From: Neobacillus niacini NBRC 15566
Lineage (GTDB): Bacteria; Bacillota; Bacilli; Bacillales; Cytobacillaceae
NCBI RefSeq assembly: GCF_001591505.1
Contig: NZ_BCVA01000023.1
Location: forward strand, 27,097-91,096
Length of the DNA stretch: 64,000 nucleotides
Direction of reading: 5' to 3'
The notes below the pieces were generated by a model. The model made no database searches and had not been told where the DNA came from. It worked only from the letters and a program-made list of their open reading frames with translations. The position numbers and the translations under genes were made by a program. Below are positions 15,492 through 25,272 of this stretch, piece after piece; position 1 is the stretch's first letter; every line of letters begins with the position of its first letter.

Positions 15492-16328
15492 ATGAAAAAC
15501 AAGTTTTCATTATTCATAGTTTTATTGGTTTCAACTATTCTTCTATTAGCAGGTTGTGGGACAAGTAACAGTTCTGATTCTGGATCATCTGAAGATAATA
15601 CATTTAAGGTTGGTCTTGAAGCGGGATATGCTCCTTTTAACTGGACTCAAAACGATGATTCTAATGGTGGAGTTAAAATCGATGGCTCTGCAGAATATGC
15701 AGGCGGATATGATGTAGAAATTGCAAAAAAGGTAGCTGAAGGCTTAGGAAAGGAATTAGTGATTGTCAAAACAGAGTGGGATGGCCTGGTACCAGCTTTA
15801 ACATCCGGCAAAATTGACGCCATCATCGCTGGTATGTCACCTACTGCAGAACGTAAAGAATCAATTGACTTCTCGGATAATTATTATACATCCAACCTAG
15901 TAATGGTTGTGAAAAAAGGAAGCAAGTATGAAGGCGCTACGTCCATTCAAGATTTCAAAGGAGCAAAAGTTACAGCTCAATTAAATACATTCCATTATTC
16001 AGTGATTGACCAAATTAAAGGTGTAGAAAAGAAAACAGCAATGGATAACTTCCCAGCAATGAGGGTGGCTCTTGAATCAGGGATAATTGACGGATACGTT
16101 TCAGAGCGTCCAGAAGGTGTTAGTGCTTCAGCTGCTAATGATAACTATGTAATGGTTGAATTTGAGGATGGATTTAAAACATCACCAGATGATACAGCAA
16201 TCGCTGTTGGTGTTAAAAAAGGCAGCAAGACTACAGATAAAATCAATGAAATTTTAAAAGGTATCTCAGAAGAAGAACGCACAAGCATTATGGATAATGC
16301 TATTAAAAATCAACCAGCAGCACAGTAA
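15492..16328 (+). CDS. Amino acid ABC transporter substrate-binding lipoprotein (second lysine-type)
   Basis: 278 residues of the SBP_bac_3 family. Lipobox LLAGC puts the lipidated Cys at 22. Family marks: FKVGLEAGYAPFNWTQ, GGYDVEIAKKVAEGLGKELVIVKTEWDGLVPALTSGKIDAIIAGMSPTAERKESIDFSDNYY. Compared with the first receptor it has an insertion (NDDSNGGVKIDGSAEYAGG) before the ligand loop, so the two are paralogues rather than recent duplicates. It leads the operon behind the second lysine riboswitch; lysine uptake is inferred from that. Ribosome site AGGAGGAG. Confidence 0.9.
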   Translation: MKNKFSLFIVLLVSTILLLAGCGTSNSSDSGSSEDNTFKVGLEAGYAPFNWTQNDDSNGGVKIDGSAEYAGGYDVEIAKKVAEGLGKELVIVKTEWDGLVPALTSGKIDAIIAGMSPTAERKESIDFSDNYYTSNLVMVVKKGSKYEGATSIQDFKGAKVTAQLNTFHYSVIDQIKGVEKKTAMDNFPAMRVALESGIIDGYVSERPEGVSASAANDNYVMVEFEDGFKTSPDDTAIAVGVKKGSKTTDKINEILKGISEEERTSIMDNAIKNQPAAQ

Positions 16329-16335
16329 TAGTGAG

Positions 16336-16367
16336 AAACCGGCTGTATTAATCATACAGTCGGTTTT
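16336..16367 (+). terminator. Intra-operon attenuator hairpin
   Basis: Arms AAACCGGCTGTAT and ATACAGTCGGTTT with one mismatch-type G-U and a short T run, between receptor and permease genes. It probably raises receptor over permease expression. Confidence 0.65.
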
Positions 16368-16389
16368 ATACAGTAAAGGAGGATAAAAG

Positions 16390-17121
16390 ATGAGTCTTGA
16401 GTGGGTCATTAAAATAATTTCAGAAAACTGGCCTATGTTCCTTCGTGGCGCTGGTTTAACACTTTTGATTGCTCTTATAGGGACGGTTATTGGAGCAGTA
16501 ATTGGATTATTAGCAGGAGTAATAAGAACAATACCAATGCCTGAACGAGGGGCAAAAAAACTACTTTTAAACGTAATTAACGCAATTCTATCTATCTATA
16601 TTGAATTCTTCCGTGGAACACCAATGATTGTACAAGCAATGGTAATCTATTATGGTTCTGCGCTAGCATTTGGTATCGACATGAATGTTTTTGCTGCAGC
16701 TATTATTGTTGTATCCATCAATACAGGAGCCTATATGGCGGAAATTGTCCGTGGTGGAATTGTTTCAATTGAAAAGGGACAGTTCGAGGCAGCACATGCG
16801 ATCGGCATGACTCATGTCCAAACAATGTGGAATGTGGTATTACCCCAGGTGATTCGCAATATTCTGCCGGCAACAGGAAACCAATTTGTTATTAATATTA
16901 AAGATACATCGGTTCTGAATGTGATTTCTGTTACAGAATTATATTTCGTGACAAAATCGATTTCAGGAAATAACTTTAGATATTTTGAATCCTTTTTCGT
17001 AGCATGTATGATTTATTTTGTGATGACCTTTATTGTAACAAGAATATTGTTATATATTGAAAAGAAATTAGATGGTGCTGACAACTATACGATGATTAGT
17101 AACGATACACTACAAAAATAA
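16390..17121 (+). CDS. Amino acid ABC transporter permease
   Basis: 243 residues with several membrane helices ([23 protein letters not shown] and others). The permease marks [17 protein letters not shown] and the EAA loop [35 protein letters not shown] are intact. It is the membrane channel of the second riboswitch-controlled importer. AAGGAGG lies before the ATG, and the ATPase begins about 20 bases after its stop. Confidence 0.9.
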   Translation: MSLEWVIKIISENWPMFLRGAGLTLLIALIGTVIGAVIGLLAGVIRTIPMPERGAKKLLLNVINAILSIYIEFFRGTPMIVQAMVIYYGSALAFGIDMNVFAAAIIVVSINTGAYMAEIVRGGIVSIEKGQFEAAHAIGMTHVQTMWNVVLPQVIRNILPATGNQFVINIKDTSVLNVISVTELYFVTKSISGNNFRYFESFFVACMIYFVMTFIVTRILLYIEKKLDGADNYTMISNDTLQK

Positions 17122-17141
17122 ATGAGGAAGGAGGAGTGAAT

Positions 17142-17876
17142 ATGGAAAAGATCATTGACATTCAACATTTAAACAAATCCTTTGGAACACATGAAGTTTT
17201 AAAAGACATTGACTTTTCGGTGAGTAAGGGAGAAGTAGTCACCATTATCGGTTCTTCGGGCTCTGGTAAATCAACCCTTCTTCGTTGTATTAATCTTTTA
17301 GAAAAACCAAGCGGCGGACAAATTATTTATCACGGTGAAAATATATTAGACGAAAAGCATGATGTAGCAGACTACCGGAAGCATTTAGGGATGGTGTTCC
17401 AACAATTTAATTTATTTAACAATCATAATGTTCTTAACAACTGTGTGGTAGGACAAATAAAAGTATTAAAGCGCTCTAAGGAAGAAGCCGAAAGAGTAGC
17501 GATGAAGTACTTGAAGGTTGTTGGAATGGACAAATATATTAACGCGAAGCCGCATCAGCTATCCGGCGGGCAAAAGCAGCGTGTGGCAATCGCAAGGGCA
17601 CTTTCCATGGAACCTGATGTAATGTTATTTGATGAACCAACATCCGCACTTGACCCAGAAATGGTAGGAGAGGTTCTAAAAGTTATGAAGGAATTGGCTG
17701 AATCAGGTCTTACGATGTTAATCGTAACCCATGAAATGGAATTTGCAAGAGAAGTTTCTGATCGAGTGGTATTTATGGACAAGGGAGTTATTGCGGAAGA
17801 AGGAAGTCCAGAACAGATTTTTAATAACCCAACACAAGAGCGTACGAGAGAATTCCTGAAACGGACATTAAAATAA
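17142..17876 (+). CDS. Amino acid ABC transporter ATP-binding protein
   Basis: 244 residues from the ATG at 17142, preceded by GGAAGGAGGAG; a GTG six bases earlier is too close to that site. Walker A GSSGSGKS (37-44), Q-loop [26 protein letters not shown], Walker [13 protein letters not shown] and VTHEMEF are all intact. It is the energy subunit of the second lysine-linked importer and the last gene of the operon. No terminator follows at once; a hairpin array lies downstream. Confidence 0.92.
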   Translation: MEKIIDIQHLNKSFGTHEVLKDIDFSVSKGEVVTIIGSSGSGKSTLLRCINLLEKPSGGQIIYHGENILDEKHDVADYRKHLGMVFQQFNLFNNHNVLNNCVVGQIKVLKRSKEEAERVAMKYLKVVGMDKYINAKPHQLSGGQKQRVAIARALSMEPDVMLFDEPTSALDPEMVGEVLKVMKELAESGLTMLIVTHEMEFAREVSDRVVFMDKGVIAEEGSPEQIFNNPTQERTREFLKRTLK

Positions 17877-17940
17877 TCACCATTATATTTTCTAATAAGT
17901 GAAACTCCGGATGAGATAAGTGCGGATTCATTAACCCGTT

Positions 17941-18180
17941 CATGAGGACATTTCTTTGTTTTGAATCTGTTATTTGGGCCTCATGATACATTCATGAGGC
18001 TCATTTCTAATAATGGATCTACTAATTGGTCTTCATGAAACGTCCATGAGGACATTTTTTAGTTTTGAATCAGATTTTTGGGTCTCATGGTGCATCCATG
18101 AGACCCATTTCCATTAATGAATTTACTGATTTGGCTTCATAAAGCGTCCATGAGGCCAATTTCCACTTATGGATCTATCA
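17941..18180 (+). repeat. Tandem array of 52-bp hairpin units
   Basis: Four consecutive units of exactly 52 bp start with CATGAG at 17941, 17993, 18045 and 18097, and a fifth begins at 18149 and decays. The end of each unit and the start of the next form a hairpin with a 7-nt loop. The arms differ between units but keep pairing: GGCCTCATG with CATGAGGC, GTCTTCATG with CATGAGGAC, GGGTCTCATG with CATGAGACCC, TGGCTTCAT with ATGAGGCCA. Such compensatory change points to a selected structure. No protein is coded. It lies in the 3' untranslated region of the amino acid ABC operon. Confidence 0.8.
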
Positions 18181-18200
18181 TTCATATATACATGCACAAG

Positions 18201-18235
18201 AATGGAGCCAGTATTGAAATCTGGCTCCATTTTTA
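18201..18235 (+). terminator. Terminator beyond the hairpin array
   Basis: Arms AATGGAGCCAG and CTGGCTCCATT with a 9-nt loop and five T. It probably ends transcription of the amino acid ABC operon after the array. Confidence 0.75.
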
Positions 18236-18248
18236 TGGCTTTATATAT

Positions 18249-19448
18249 TTAAATAATACGAGCAGTTACCATGCCAGAGATTAGTTTGATTTTCTCCTCT
18301 AATGCTGGAATGACATCACCATTTACCTTATTATCGATGTCAATCATGGTATATGCATAGTTCCCTCGGCTTCTGTTAACCATATCCGCAATGTTTAATT
18401 GATAACTAGATATAGCGGATGTAATCTGTCCGACCATATTTGGAACATTGTGGTGGAATGCCAATACTCTCTGCTTTCCTGTATAAGGAAGGGAAGCATT
18501 TGGGAAATTTACTGAGTTTTTGATGTTTCCTGTTTCTAAAAATTCCTTCACCTGACGGGCAGCCATAATCGCACAATTCTCCTCAGATTCTTGTGAAGAG
18601 GCACCTAGGTGGGGAATCGGAACTGTATTTTTCATTTTCAGAACCTTTTCATTCGGGAAGTCTGTAATATATTTCCCAACTTTCCCGCTTTCGAGAGCAG
18701 CCGCCATGTGTGTCTCATTTACAAGCTCACCGCGTGAGAAATTTAAAATATGAACACCCGGCTTCATGATGCTGAATGTTGCTTCGTTAAACATTTCCTT
18801 TGTATCCTCAGTAAACGGTACGTGTACAGTGATGTAATCAGATTCTGCGAACAACTGTTCAATTGTTATGGCCCGCTGTACATTGCGTGACAAATTCCAA
18901 GCTGTATCGACGGAGATAAACGGGTCAAACCCGATTACATCCATATCTAAATCTAGCGCGTCATTCGCTACAAGCGCACCAATTGCTCCTAAACCAATGA
19001 CTCCTAACGTTTTTCCTTTAATTTCTTTTCCGACAAACTGTTTTTTTCCAGCCTCTACTAGCTTCGGAATTTGGTCGCCTTCAGCTTCCAATGCCTTTGC
19101 CCAAGCAATACCGTCAAAAAGATTGCGTGATGAAGAGATTAAAGAGGTTAGAACCATTTCTTTTACGGCATTGGCATTTGCACCAGGGGTATTAAACACA
19201 ACGATTCCTTGCTCTGTGCATTTTTCTACCGGAATATTATTTACACCTGCACCAGCTCTTGCAATTGCTTTTAAATTATTGCCGATTTCTAATGAGTGCA
19301 TATTAAAGCTGCGAACAAGGATGGCATCGGGATCTTCGCTGCCGTTGTCAATCTGAAAATTGCCTTTAGTGAATACCTTTAGTCCACTTTCTGCAATATT
19401 ATTAAGTGTTTTGATTGTTTTTACCTTTTCTAAAGTGATAGTGCTCAT
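18249..19448 (-). CDS. serA: D-3-phosphoglycerate dehydrogenase SerA (short form with ACT domain)
   Basis: 399 residues from the ATG at 19448, which has an AGGAGGGAT site; the longer open frame upstream is riboswitch RNA, not protein. The NAD-binding motif GVIGLGAIGALVANDA, the catalytic Arg in NFSRGELVNE, Glu in DFPNE and His in PHLGASSQESEENCA follow the D-isomer-specific dehydrogenase plan. The last 75 residues form an ACT domain (HHNVPNMVGQITSAISSYQLNIADMVNRSRGN), usual for serine feedback. It converts 3-phosphoglycerate to phosphohydroxypyruvate, the first step of serine synthesis. It is shorter than B. subtilis SerA. A ZTP riboswitch precedes it. Confidence 0.88.
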   Translation of the reverse strand: MSTITLEKVKTIKTLNNIAESGLKVFTKGNFQIDNGSEDPDAILVRSFNMHSLEIGNNLKAIARAGAGVNNIPVEKCTEQGIVVFNTPGANANAVKEMVLTSLISSSRNLFDGIAWAKALEAEGDQIPKLVEAGKKQFVGKEIKGKTLGVIGLGAIGALVANDALDLDMDVIGFDPFISVDTAWNLSRNVQRAITIEQLFAESDYITVHVPFTEDTKEMFNEATFSIMKPGVHILNFSRGELVNETHMAAALESGKVGKYITDFPNEKVLKMKNTVPIPHLGASSQESEENCAIMAARQVKEFLETGNIKNSVNFPNASLPYTGKQRVLAFHHNVPNMVGQITSAISSYQLNIADMVNRSRGNYAYTMIDIDNKVNGDVIPALEEKIKLISGMVTARII

Positions 19449-19473
19449 AATATCCCTCCTATTAATAAACAGA

Positions 19474-19503
19474 AAGAGGTAAGGGATATAATCCCCTACC
19501 TCT
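19474..19503 (-). terminator. Terminator of the ZTP riboswitch
   Basis: On the minus strand AGAGGTAGGG and CCCTTACCTCT enclose GATTATAT, followed by TTCTGTTTATT. The 5' arm directly abuts the aptamer's GCCTGGGC segment, so ligand binding and terminator formation should compete. Confidence 0.85.
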
Positions 19504-19573
19504 GCCCAGGCGAACGGCTGCGACACCATATGCTCCCTCGCGGTTATCCGCGTTTCGCCAGTTACACATGGTC
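19501..19573 (-). promoter_or_regulatory. ZTP (pfl) riboswitch upstream of serA
   Basis: Read on the minus strand: P1 CCATGTG pairs with CATATGG, with internal AACTGGCGAAA, a CGCGGATAACCGCG hairpin and GAGGGAGCA, and then the conserved 3' element CCGTTCGCCTGGGCA. This matches the pfl motif, whose 3' end is typically CCGCCCGCCTGGGC. The class binds ZTP/ZMP, signals of 10-formyl-folate shortage, and raises gene expression when bound. That fits serA, because serine supplies one-carbon units. Confidence 0.88.
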
Positions 19574-19707
19574 TTTTTATTTATTTTATATTATCATAAT
19601 TGTCTGTAGATTTCTACTCTTTATGAGGTCATTTTTAAAATGGATGACGTTTCCAGTGAACTCAAGTATAATTTTAGAATAAAAGGCTAATAGGACGTGA
19701 GTATAGG

Positions 19708-20643
19708 TTGAAAAAGGTAACAATAGAAAGCTTGGTTCAAAGGTTTTCTTTAAAAGTACTGGCTGGGGAAAACCATCTGCAGAAGGTCATTACACAGCCC
19801 CGGGTGCATCGTCCAGGATTGGAATTTGTGGGCCACTTTGACTTTTTTCCGACGGAACAAGTACAAATTTTAGGGAAAAAGGAAATTACCTACTTACATA
19901 AGTTGAGCAGAGAGGAACGTAAAATTCGGATTGGCAATATTGTTCACTACCATCCGCCATGTTTTATCGTAACGGCTGGTGAAGAAGGACTTACTTATCT
20001 AATTCACCATTGTACAGAACAGGGTATTCCCTTGTTAGTGACAAAACAGCCTGAGACAACTTCAGAGTTTATCCCTAAATTGGATGCGTTCTTGGTGAAG
20101 GAATTAGCACCAGAGATATCTGTTCATGGAGTTTGTATGAATGTATCAGGCATAGGTATCCTACTTCGCGGTAATTCGGGGGTCGGAAAAAGTGAAACGG
20201 CCCACACATTAATTCGCCGTGGCCACCGGCTGGTATCGGATGATATCGTGGTCCTAAAGAAACTGAGTACGCAAACTATTTTGGGTACCCATGATGGAAA
20301 ATCAAAAGAGTTTTTGGCTCTTCGTAGTATAGGACTGCTTAATGTCGTCCGTTTATATGGTCGTAAGGCTTTCCAGGATGAAACACGGATATCCCTTGAT
20401 ATTCACTTAACGAAGTGGGAAAAAGACGCTTTATATAATGATTTAGAACAGGAGTATCATTATACTGACTATATGGGTGTTAAAATTCCTTGCATGGAAA
20501 TCCAACTGCAGCCTGGACGTGATGTGGCTGGTTTAATAGAGGCTGCTGCAAATAATTGGTACTTAAAGCAGCAAGGATACAGCGCAGTCGAAGAATTCAT
20601 GAGCCGAGTTGAGGCTGATATAAAGAATTCTGGAAGGGATTAA
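19708..20643 (+). CDS. HPr kinase/phosphorylase homologue, stand-alone
   Basis: 311 residues from a TTG start; the ribosome site is weak, but the N-terminus (KKVTIESLVQRFSLKVLAGE) aligns with HprK from its first residues. Walker A GNSGVGKS is at about 155-162, the catalytic His lies in VHGVCMNVSGIGI, the DD pair in HRLVSDDIVV, and the C-terminal active-site Arg in ETRISLDIHLTKW; PGRDVAGLIEAAA also matches. So it should be catalytically able to phosphorylate and dephosphorylate HPr-Ser. The N-terminal half is divergent, and the usual lgt neighbour is missing, so this may be a second copy rather than the main HprK. Monocistronic. Confidence 0.85.
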   Translation: MKKVTIESLVQRFSLKVLAGENHLQKVITQPRVHRPGLEFVGHFDFFPTEQVQILGKKEITYLHKLSREERKIRIGNIVHYHPPCFIVTAGEEGLTYLIHHCTEQGIPLLVTKQPETTSEFIPKLDAFLVKELAPEISVHGVCMNVSGIGILLRGNSGVGKSETAHTLIRRGHRLVSDDIVVLKKLSTQTILGTHDGKSKEFLALRSIGLLNVVRLYGRKAFQDETRISLDIHLTKWEKDALYNDLEQEYHYTDYMGVKIPCMEIQLQPGRDVAGLIEAAANNWYLKQQGYSAVEEFMSRVEADIKNSGRD

Positions 20644-20723
20644 CTATTCGATTTATCTCTTAACGGTATAAATAGTTTGACTTAAGTAGAGAGTGAGTAT
20701 AGACTGAATATTAAGTTAATGAG

Positions 20724-20819
20724 AAGACCACTAGGGGAGCCATTTTATGGCTGAGACAAGAGTTATCTTGGACCCTTTGAACCTGATCTAGTTCATACTA
20801 GCGTAGGAAAGTGGAGTCT
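20724..20819 (+). promoter_or_regulatory. TPP riboswitch (THI box)
   Basis: All signature strings are present: CTAGGGGAGCC, GGCTGAGA, GACCCTTTGAACCTGATCTAG, and TAGCGTAGGAAAGTGG, with P1 formed by AGACCACT and AGTGGAGTCT. It is followed by a terminator and tenA, so thiamine pyrophosphate should switch tenA off. Confidence 0.97.
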
Positions 20820-20847
20820 GTGTATGAATATATAAAATTACTATTCT

Positions 20848-20874
20848 GCCGCTCCATTTTTGGAGCGGCTTTTT
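20848..20874 (+). terminator. Terminator of the TPP riboswitch
   Basis: Arms GCCGCTCCA and TGGAGCGGC with a short loop and five T. Confidence 0.92.
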
Positions 20875-20936
20875 CGTGTTTATAAATGCAGCCGCTCCTT
20901 TCTAATGTCTTCCAATAAACAATAAGGGAGAGAAAT

Positions 20937-21626
20937 ATGATGAGTTTTTCAGCAGAATTGAGAAAAGAAGCAAATCCGATTTTTAATGCGATTTTTGAAC
21001 ATCCTTTCGTCCAAGGGATTGCAAAGGGGGATTTAAAAAGCGAACAATTAATTCATTATGTTAAACAGGACTTTGAATATTTGAATTCCTTTATACGAAT
21101 CTATGGAATCGCGGTTTCCAAGTGTGAGAATCGTGAAGATATGGAAATGTTTAATAAGCAGATTTCATTTATATTAAACAGTGAAATTCATCCACATCAT
21201 AACTTTTGTCAGGTAGCTGGTGTTCCCTATGAGGTATTACATGGATATCCGTTATCCCCATCAGCACATCAATATATACGTCATATGCTTACAGTTGCAC
21301 ACGAAGGAACATTAGGGGAAATTTTAGCTGTGTTATTGCCATGTCCGTGGACATACTGGGAGATTGGGAAGAAATTATTAACGGAAGTGAATCCTGATCG
21401 CTCTCATCCTTATTATGATTGGATTCGTTTTTATGGCAGTATAACGGATTCAATAACGATTAAATTTTGTGCCCGCCTAGATGAATGGGCAAAAAATGCA
21501 CCAGAGAGAGAAAAGGAAAAGATGAAGGAACATTTCTTAATTAGCTGTCAACTTGAATATATGTTTTGGGATATGGCTTATAAACTTGAAGAATGGCCTG
21601 TGAAAATGGAGGCAGTGAAAGGCTAA
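20937..21626 (+). CDS. tenA: TenA thiaminase II / aminopyrimidine aminohydrolase
   Basis: 229 residues, the usual TenA length, all-helical. The catalytic Cys is in LLPCPWTYWEIG (residue 135 or 136, depending on which of two adjacent ATG codons is used), and the C-terminal acid is in CQLEYMFWDMAYKLEEW. YVKQDFEYLNSFIRIYG carries substrate-binding aromatic and Asp residues. TenA salvages the pyrimidine half of degraded thiamine by hydrolysing amino-HMP. It is the only gene behind this TPP riboswitch; thiazole and coupling genes must be elsewhere. Confidence 0.93.
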   Translation: MMSFSAELRKEANPIFNAIFEHPFVQGIAKGDLKSEQLIHYVKQDFEYLNSFIRIYGIAVSKCENREDMEMFNKQISFILNSEIHPHHNFCQVAGVPYEVLHGYPLSPSAHQYIRHMLTVAHEGTLGEILAVLLPCPWTYWEIGKKLLTEVNPDRSHPYYDWIRFYGSITDSITIKFCARLDEWAKNAPEREKEKMKEHFLISCQLEYMFWDMAYKLEEWPVKMEAVKG

Positions 21627-21684
21627 AATAGAAAATAAAAGAGGTAACTACTACCTCCTTCCAATAAAAATTTGTTTAATAGGT

Positions 21685-21715
21685 AAAAGACGCTTCCAAA
21701 GGAGGCGTCTTTTTT
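21685..21715 (+). terminator. Terminator after tenA
   Basis: Arms AAAAGACGCTTCC and GGAGGCGTCTTTT, followed by T residues. Confidence 0.85.
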
Positions 21716-21802
21716 GTGATGAATAAAATTTATAAAGATATTTAATAAATTGGTTATTGTAATTTTTATAATATCTGATTATAATACAAGACATAACAAA
21801 TA

Positions 21803-21816
21803 AAAAAGCGTTTTCA
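21803..21816. promoter_or_regulatory. Possible cre site upstream of frlA
   Basis: AAAAAGCGTTTTCA agrees with the CcpA site consensus TGWAANCGNTNWCA at all constrained positions except the first two. It lies about 105 bases before frlA, a sensible place for glucose repression of fructoselysine use. Confidence 0.4.
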
Positions 21817-21886
21817 AAAAGGAGGTTACACAAATTAAACTGGCAGGAATGCAAGATCAAATCTTTTAAGAAAATAAAGGAATTAG

Positions 21887-23257
<1,371 letters not shown>

Positions 23258-23341
23258 TCGATAGAAAATAGGAAGTTAGTTCGTTTTTTATTAAATTTAT
23301 AAAATTATAAAGTAGTTATATAGTTAGGGAGGAAAATGTTG

Positions 23342-24355
23342 ATGTTAAAATATGATGAAGAATTATTTCTAAGACTCGTAGAAAAAGAAGGCCTTGCTTT
23401 TCGCGGGCAAATTGAAGATATTGTTGATGGAATATGCAAAAGAGGCTACAGCAATATTTTCCTGATTGGTGCTGGCGGAACCATTGCGATGATGTATCCT
23501 TATGAATATATATTAAAATCGAATTCTACTATTGATGTTCATGCGGAAATTGCTGCTGAATTCATGGTGATGAATAATAGGCATTTTAGCAAGGATTCCG
23601 TTTGTATCTTTACATCCGTATCGGGAACAACGAAAGAAACAGTTGAAGCAGCAGAGTTTTGTAAGGCAGCGGGTGCAACTACAATTGCATTAGTAGCGGA
23701 GCCGAACACGCCGTTAACTCAAATTGTGGACCACTGTATCACAACTGGATCTGAAACACATTCTTTTGATACGTTCTTCATGCTTCTGTATATGTTCGTA
23801 TTCCGTTTCATGTATAACAATAACGAGTTCCCGCAATATGAGCAGTTTACAAAAGAGGTGGCATTATTACCGCAAGCCATTTTAAATGCTGTGAAAGCCT
23901 TCGATAAAAGTGCTGAGGAATTTGCGATTAAACACAAGGACACGGACTATCACATGATGGTTGGCTCCGGCAATTTATGGGGGAATACATATTCCTATGC
24001 TATGTGTATTTTAGAAGAGATGCAATGGATTCATGCGAGGTCGATACATGCAGCAGAATTTTTCCACGGTACACTTGAATTGGTGGTCGAAGATACGAGT
24101 GTTATTTTACTAAAGGGTGAAGATGAAACACGACCATTAATGGACCGTGTGGAAAGATTCGCTGAAAAGATTACAAACCAGCTCACTGTAATTGATACAA
24201 AGGATTTTAAGATGGAAGGGATTAGTGAAGAGTTTAGAAAACACTTTGCTGTCAGTATCAATTGGTCTGTCTTAAGTCGAATCAGCGTATATCTTGAGCG
24301 GGAAAGAAATCATCCCTTAACGCTAAGAAGATATTACCGACAAATGGAGTATTAA
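23342..24355 (+). CDS. frlB: FrlB-like fructosamine-6-phosphate deglycase (SIS domain)
   Basis: 337 residues from the ATG at 23342, which is 9 bases after AGGGAGG; an ATG at 23336 lies too close. Two SIS domains: the first has FLIGAGGTIAMMYPYEY and TSVSGTTKETVEAAEFCKAAGATTIALV, the second GSGNLWGNTYSYAMCILEEMQWIHARSIHAAEFFHGTLELV, with the catalytic Glu in AEFFHG. The ending RRYYRQMEY matches FrlB (RRYYGGLVEY). It splits phosphorylated fructoselysine into lysine and glucose 6-phosphate. A hairpin separates it from frlD. Confidence 0.88.
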   Translation: MLKYDEELFLRLVEKEGLAFRGQIEDIVDGICKRGYSNIFLIGAGGTIAMMYPYEYILKSNSTIDVHAEIAAEFMVMNNRHFSKDSVCIFTSVSGTTKETVEAAEFCKAAGATTIALVAEPNTPLTQIVDHCITTGSETHSFDTFFMLLYMFVFRFMYNNNEFPQYEQFTKEVALLPQAILNAVKAFDKSAEEFAIKHKDTDYHMMVGSGNLWGNTYSYAMCILEEMQWIHARSIHAAEFFHGTLELVVEDTSVILLKGEDETRPLMDRVERFAEKITNQLTVIDTKDFKMEGISEEFRKHFAVSINWSVLSRISVYLERERNHPLTLRRYYRQMEY

Positions 24356-24364
24356 AATGCCTGT

Positions 24365-24389
24365 GAGCACTACTTACTTAGTAGTGCTC
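24365..24389 (+). terminator. Hairpin between frlB and frlD
   Basis: Perfect arms GAGCACTACT and AGTAGTGCTC with a 5-nt loop but a poor T tract (GTTCCTT). It more likely tunes or stabilises the mRNA than ends it. Confidence 0.6.
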
Positions 24390-24422
24390 GTTCCTTAATG
24401 TTCAAGAGAGAGGGGAATAAAG

Positions 24423-25205
24423 ATGAGGATTGCAACAGTCGGAGATAATTGTATGGATGTCTATCAAACAAGCGGGAATGCCTATCCTGGTGGGAATCCT
24501 GTCAATGTAGCCGTTTATTTAACAGAATTAGGTGCTGATTCCTCTTATATTGGCTGGGTTGGCTGTGATTCTTATGGTGAACGAATGAGTAAAGAGATTT
24601 TAAAAAAGGGTGTTGATATTACTCATCTATCAAAGAAGGACGGAAAAACGGCTGTTACCTATGTCGAATTGGTCAATAATGATCGTGTTTTTGGAGAATA
24701 TGATGAAGGTGTGATGGCTGACTTCATCTTAACACAGGACGAACTTGACTTTATTGGAACACATCAACTAATACATGCTGGTGTTTGGGGGCATGTAGAA
24801 GAGTATTATTCTCATTTTAAAGAAATGGGATTACAGACATCCTTTGATTTTTCTAACCAATTAGATCATAGACTTGTCAAAACCCTGCCACAGTACGTGG
24901 ATTATTCATTCTTTTCCTATACGCAGGATGATCCTTTTATTCGCCAATTTTTAAAGGATGTAAAGAATAATGGCTCAAAAATTACTATAGCGACTTTAGG
25001 TGAGAATGGATCACTTGCTTATGATGGTGAACAATTCTATAAAAGCGGTGTAGTAGCAGTAGATGTGGTAGATACAATGGGAGCGGGAGATTCTTTTATA
25101 TCTGGGTTTATTTATGGAAAATTGAAAGGTTTTTCTACTGCCAAATGTTTAGAGTTGGGAGCCGAAACGGCAGCGAAGACGATTCAATACTTTGGTGCTT
25201 GGTGA
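24423..25205 (+). CDS. frlD: Fructoselysine kinase FrlD (PfkB family)
   Basis: 260 residues. PfkB family marks: RIATVGDNCMDVYQ at the start, PGGNPVNVAVYLTELGAD (first signature) and DTMGAGDSFISGFIYG (second signature, with catalytic Asp). DRVFGEYDEGVMADF and the ending AAKTIQYFGAW are almost identical to E. coli FrlD. It phosphorylates fructoselysine at C6 before FrlB cleavage. Third gene of the frl operon; a GAGAGGGG site precedes the ATG. Confidence 0.92.
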   Translation: MRIATVGDNCMDVYQTSGNAYPGGNPVNVAVYLTELGADSSYIGWVGCDSYGERMSKEILKKGVDITHLSKKDGKTAVTYVELVNNDRVFGEYDEGVMADFILTQDELDFIGTHQLIHAGVWGHVEEYYSHFKEMGLQTSFDFSNQLDHRLVKTLPQYVDYSFFSYTQDDPFIRQFLKDVKNNGSKITIATLGENGSLAYDGEQFYKSGVVAVDVVDTMGAGDSFISGFIYGKLKGFSTAKCLELGAETAAKTIQYFGAW

Positions 25206-25272
25206 CTGTTGTAGTCAATCAATGTATAATGATTAGTATAATTGTCAAATGACGGATAAGGATGGATTTAGT

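Noticed and set aside
17880..18190. Hairpin array considered as a CRISPR array
   Set aside because: Units abut with no unique spacers of constant length, arms vary by compensation, and no cas genes are near.
19449..19529. N-terminal extension of SerA (27 extra residues)
   Set aside because: The extra codons are the 3' part of the ZTP riboswitch and its terminator; AGGAGGGAT before the ATG at 19448 gives the true start.
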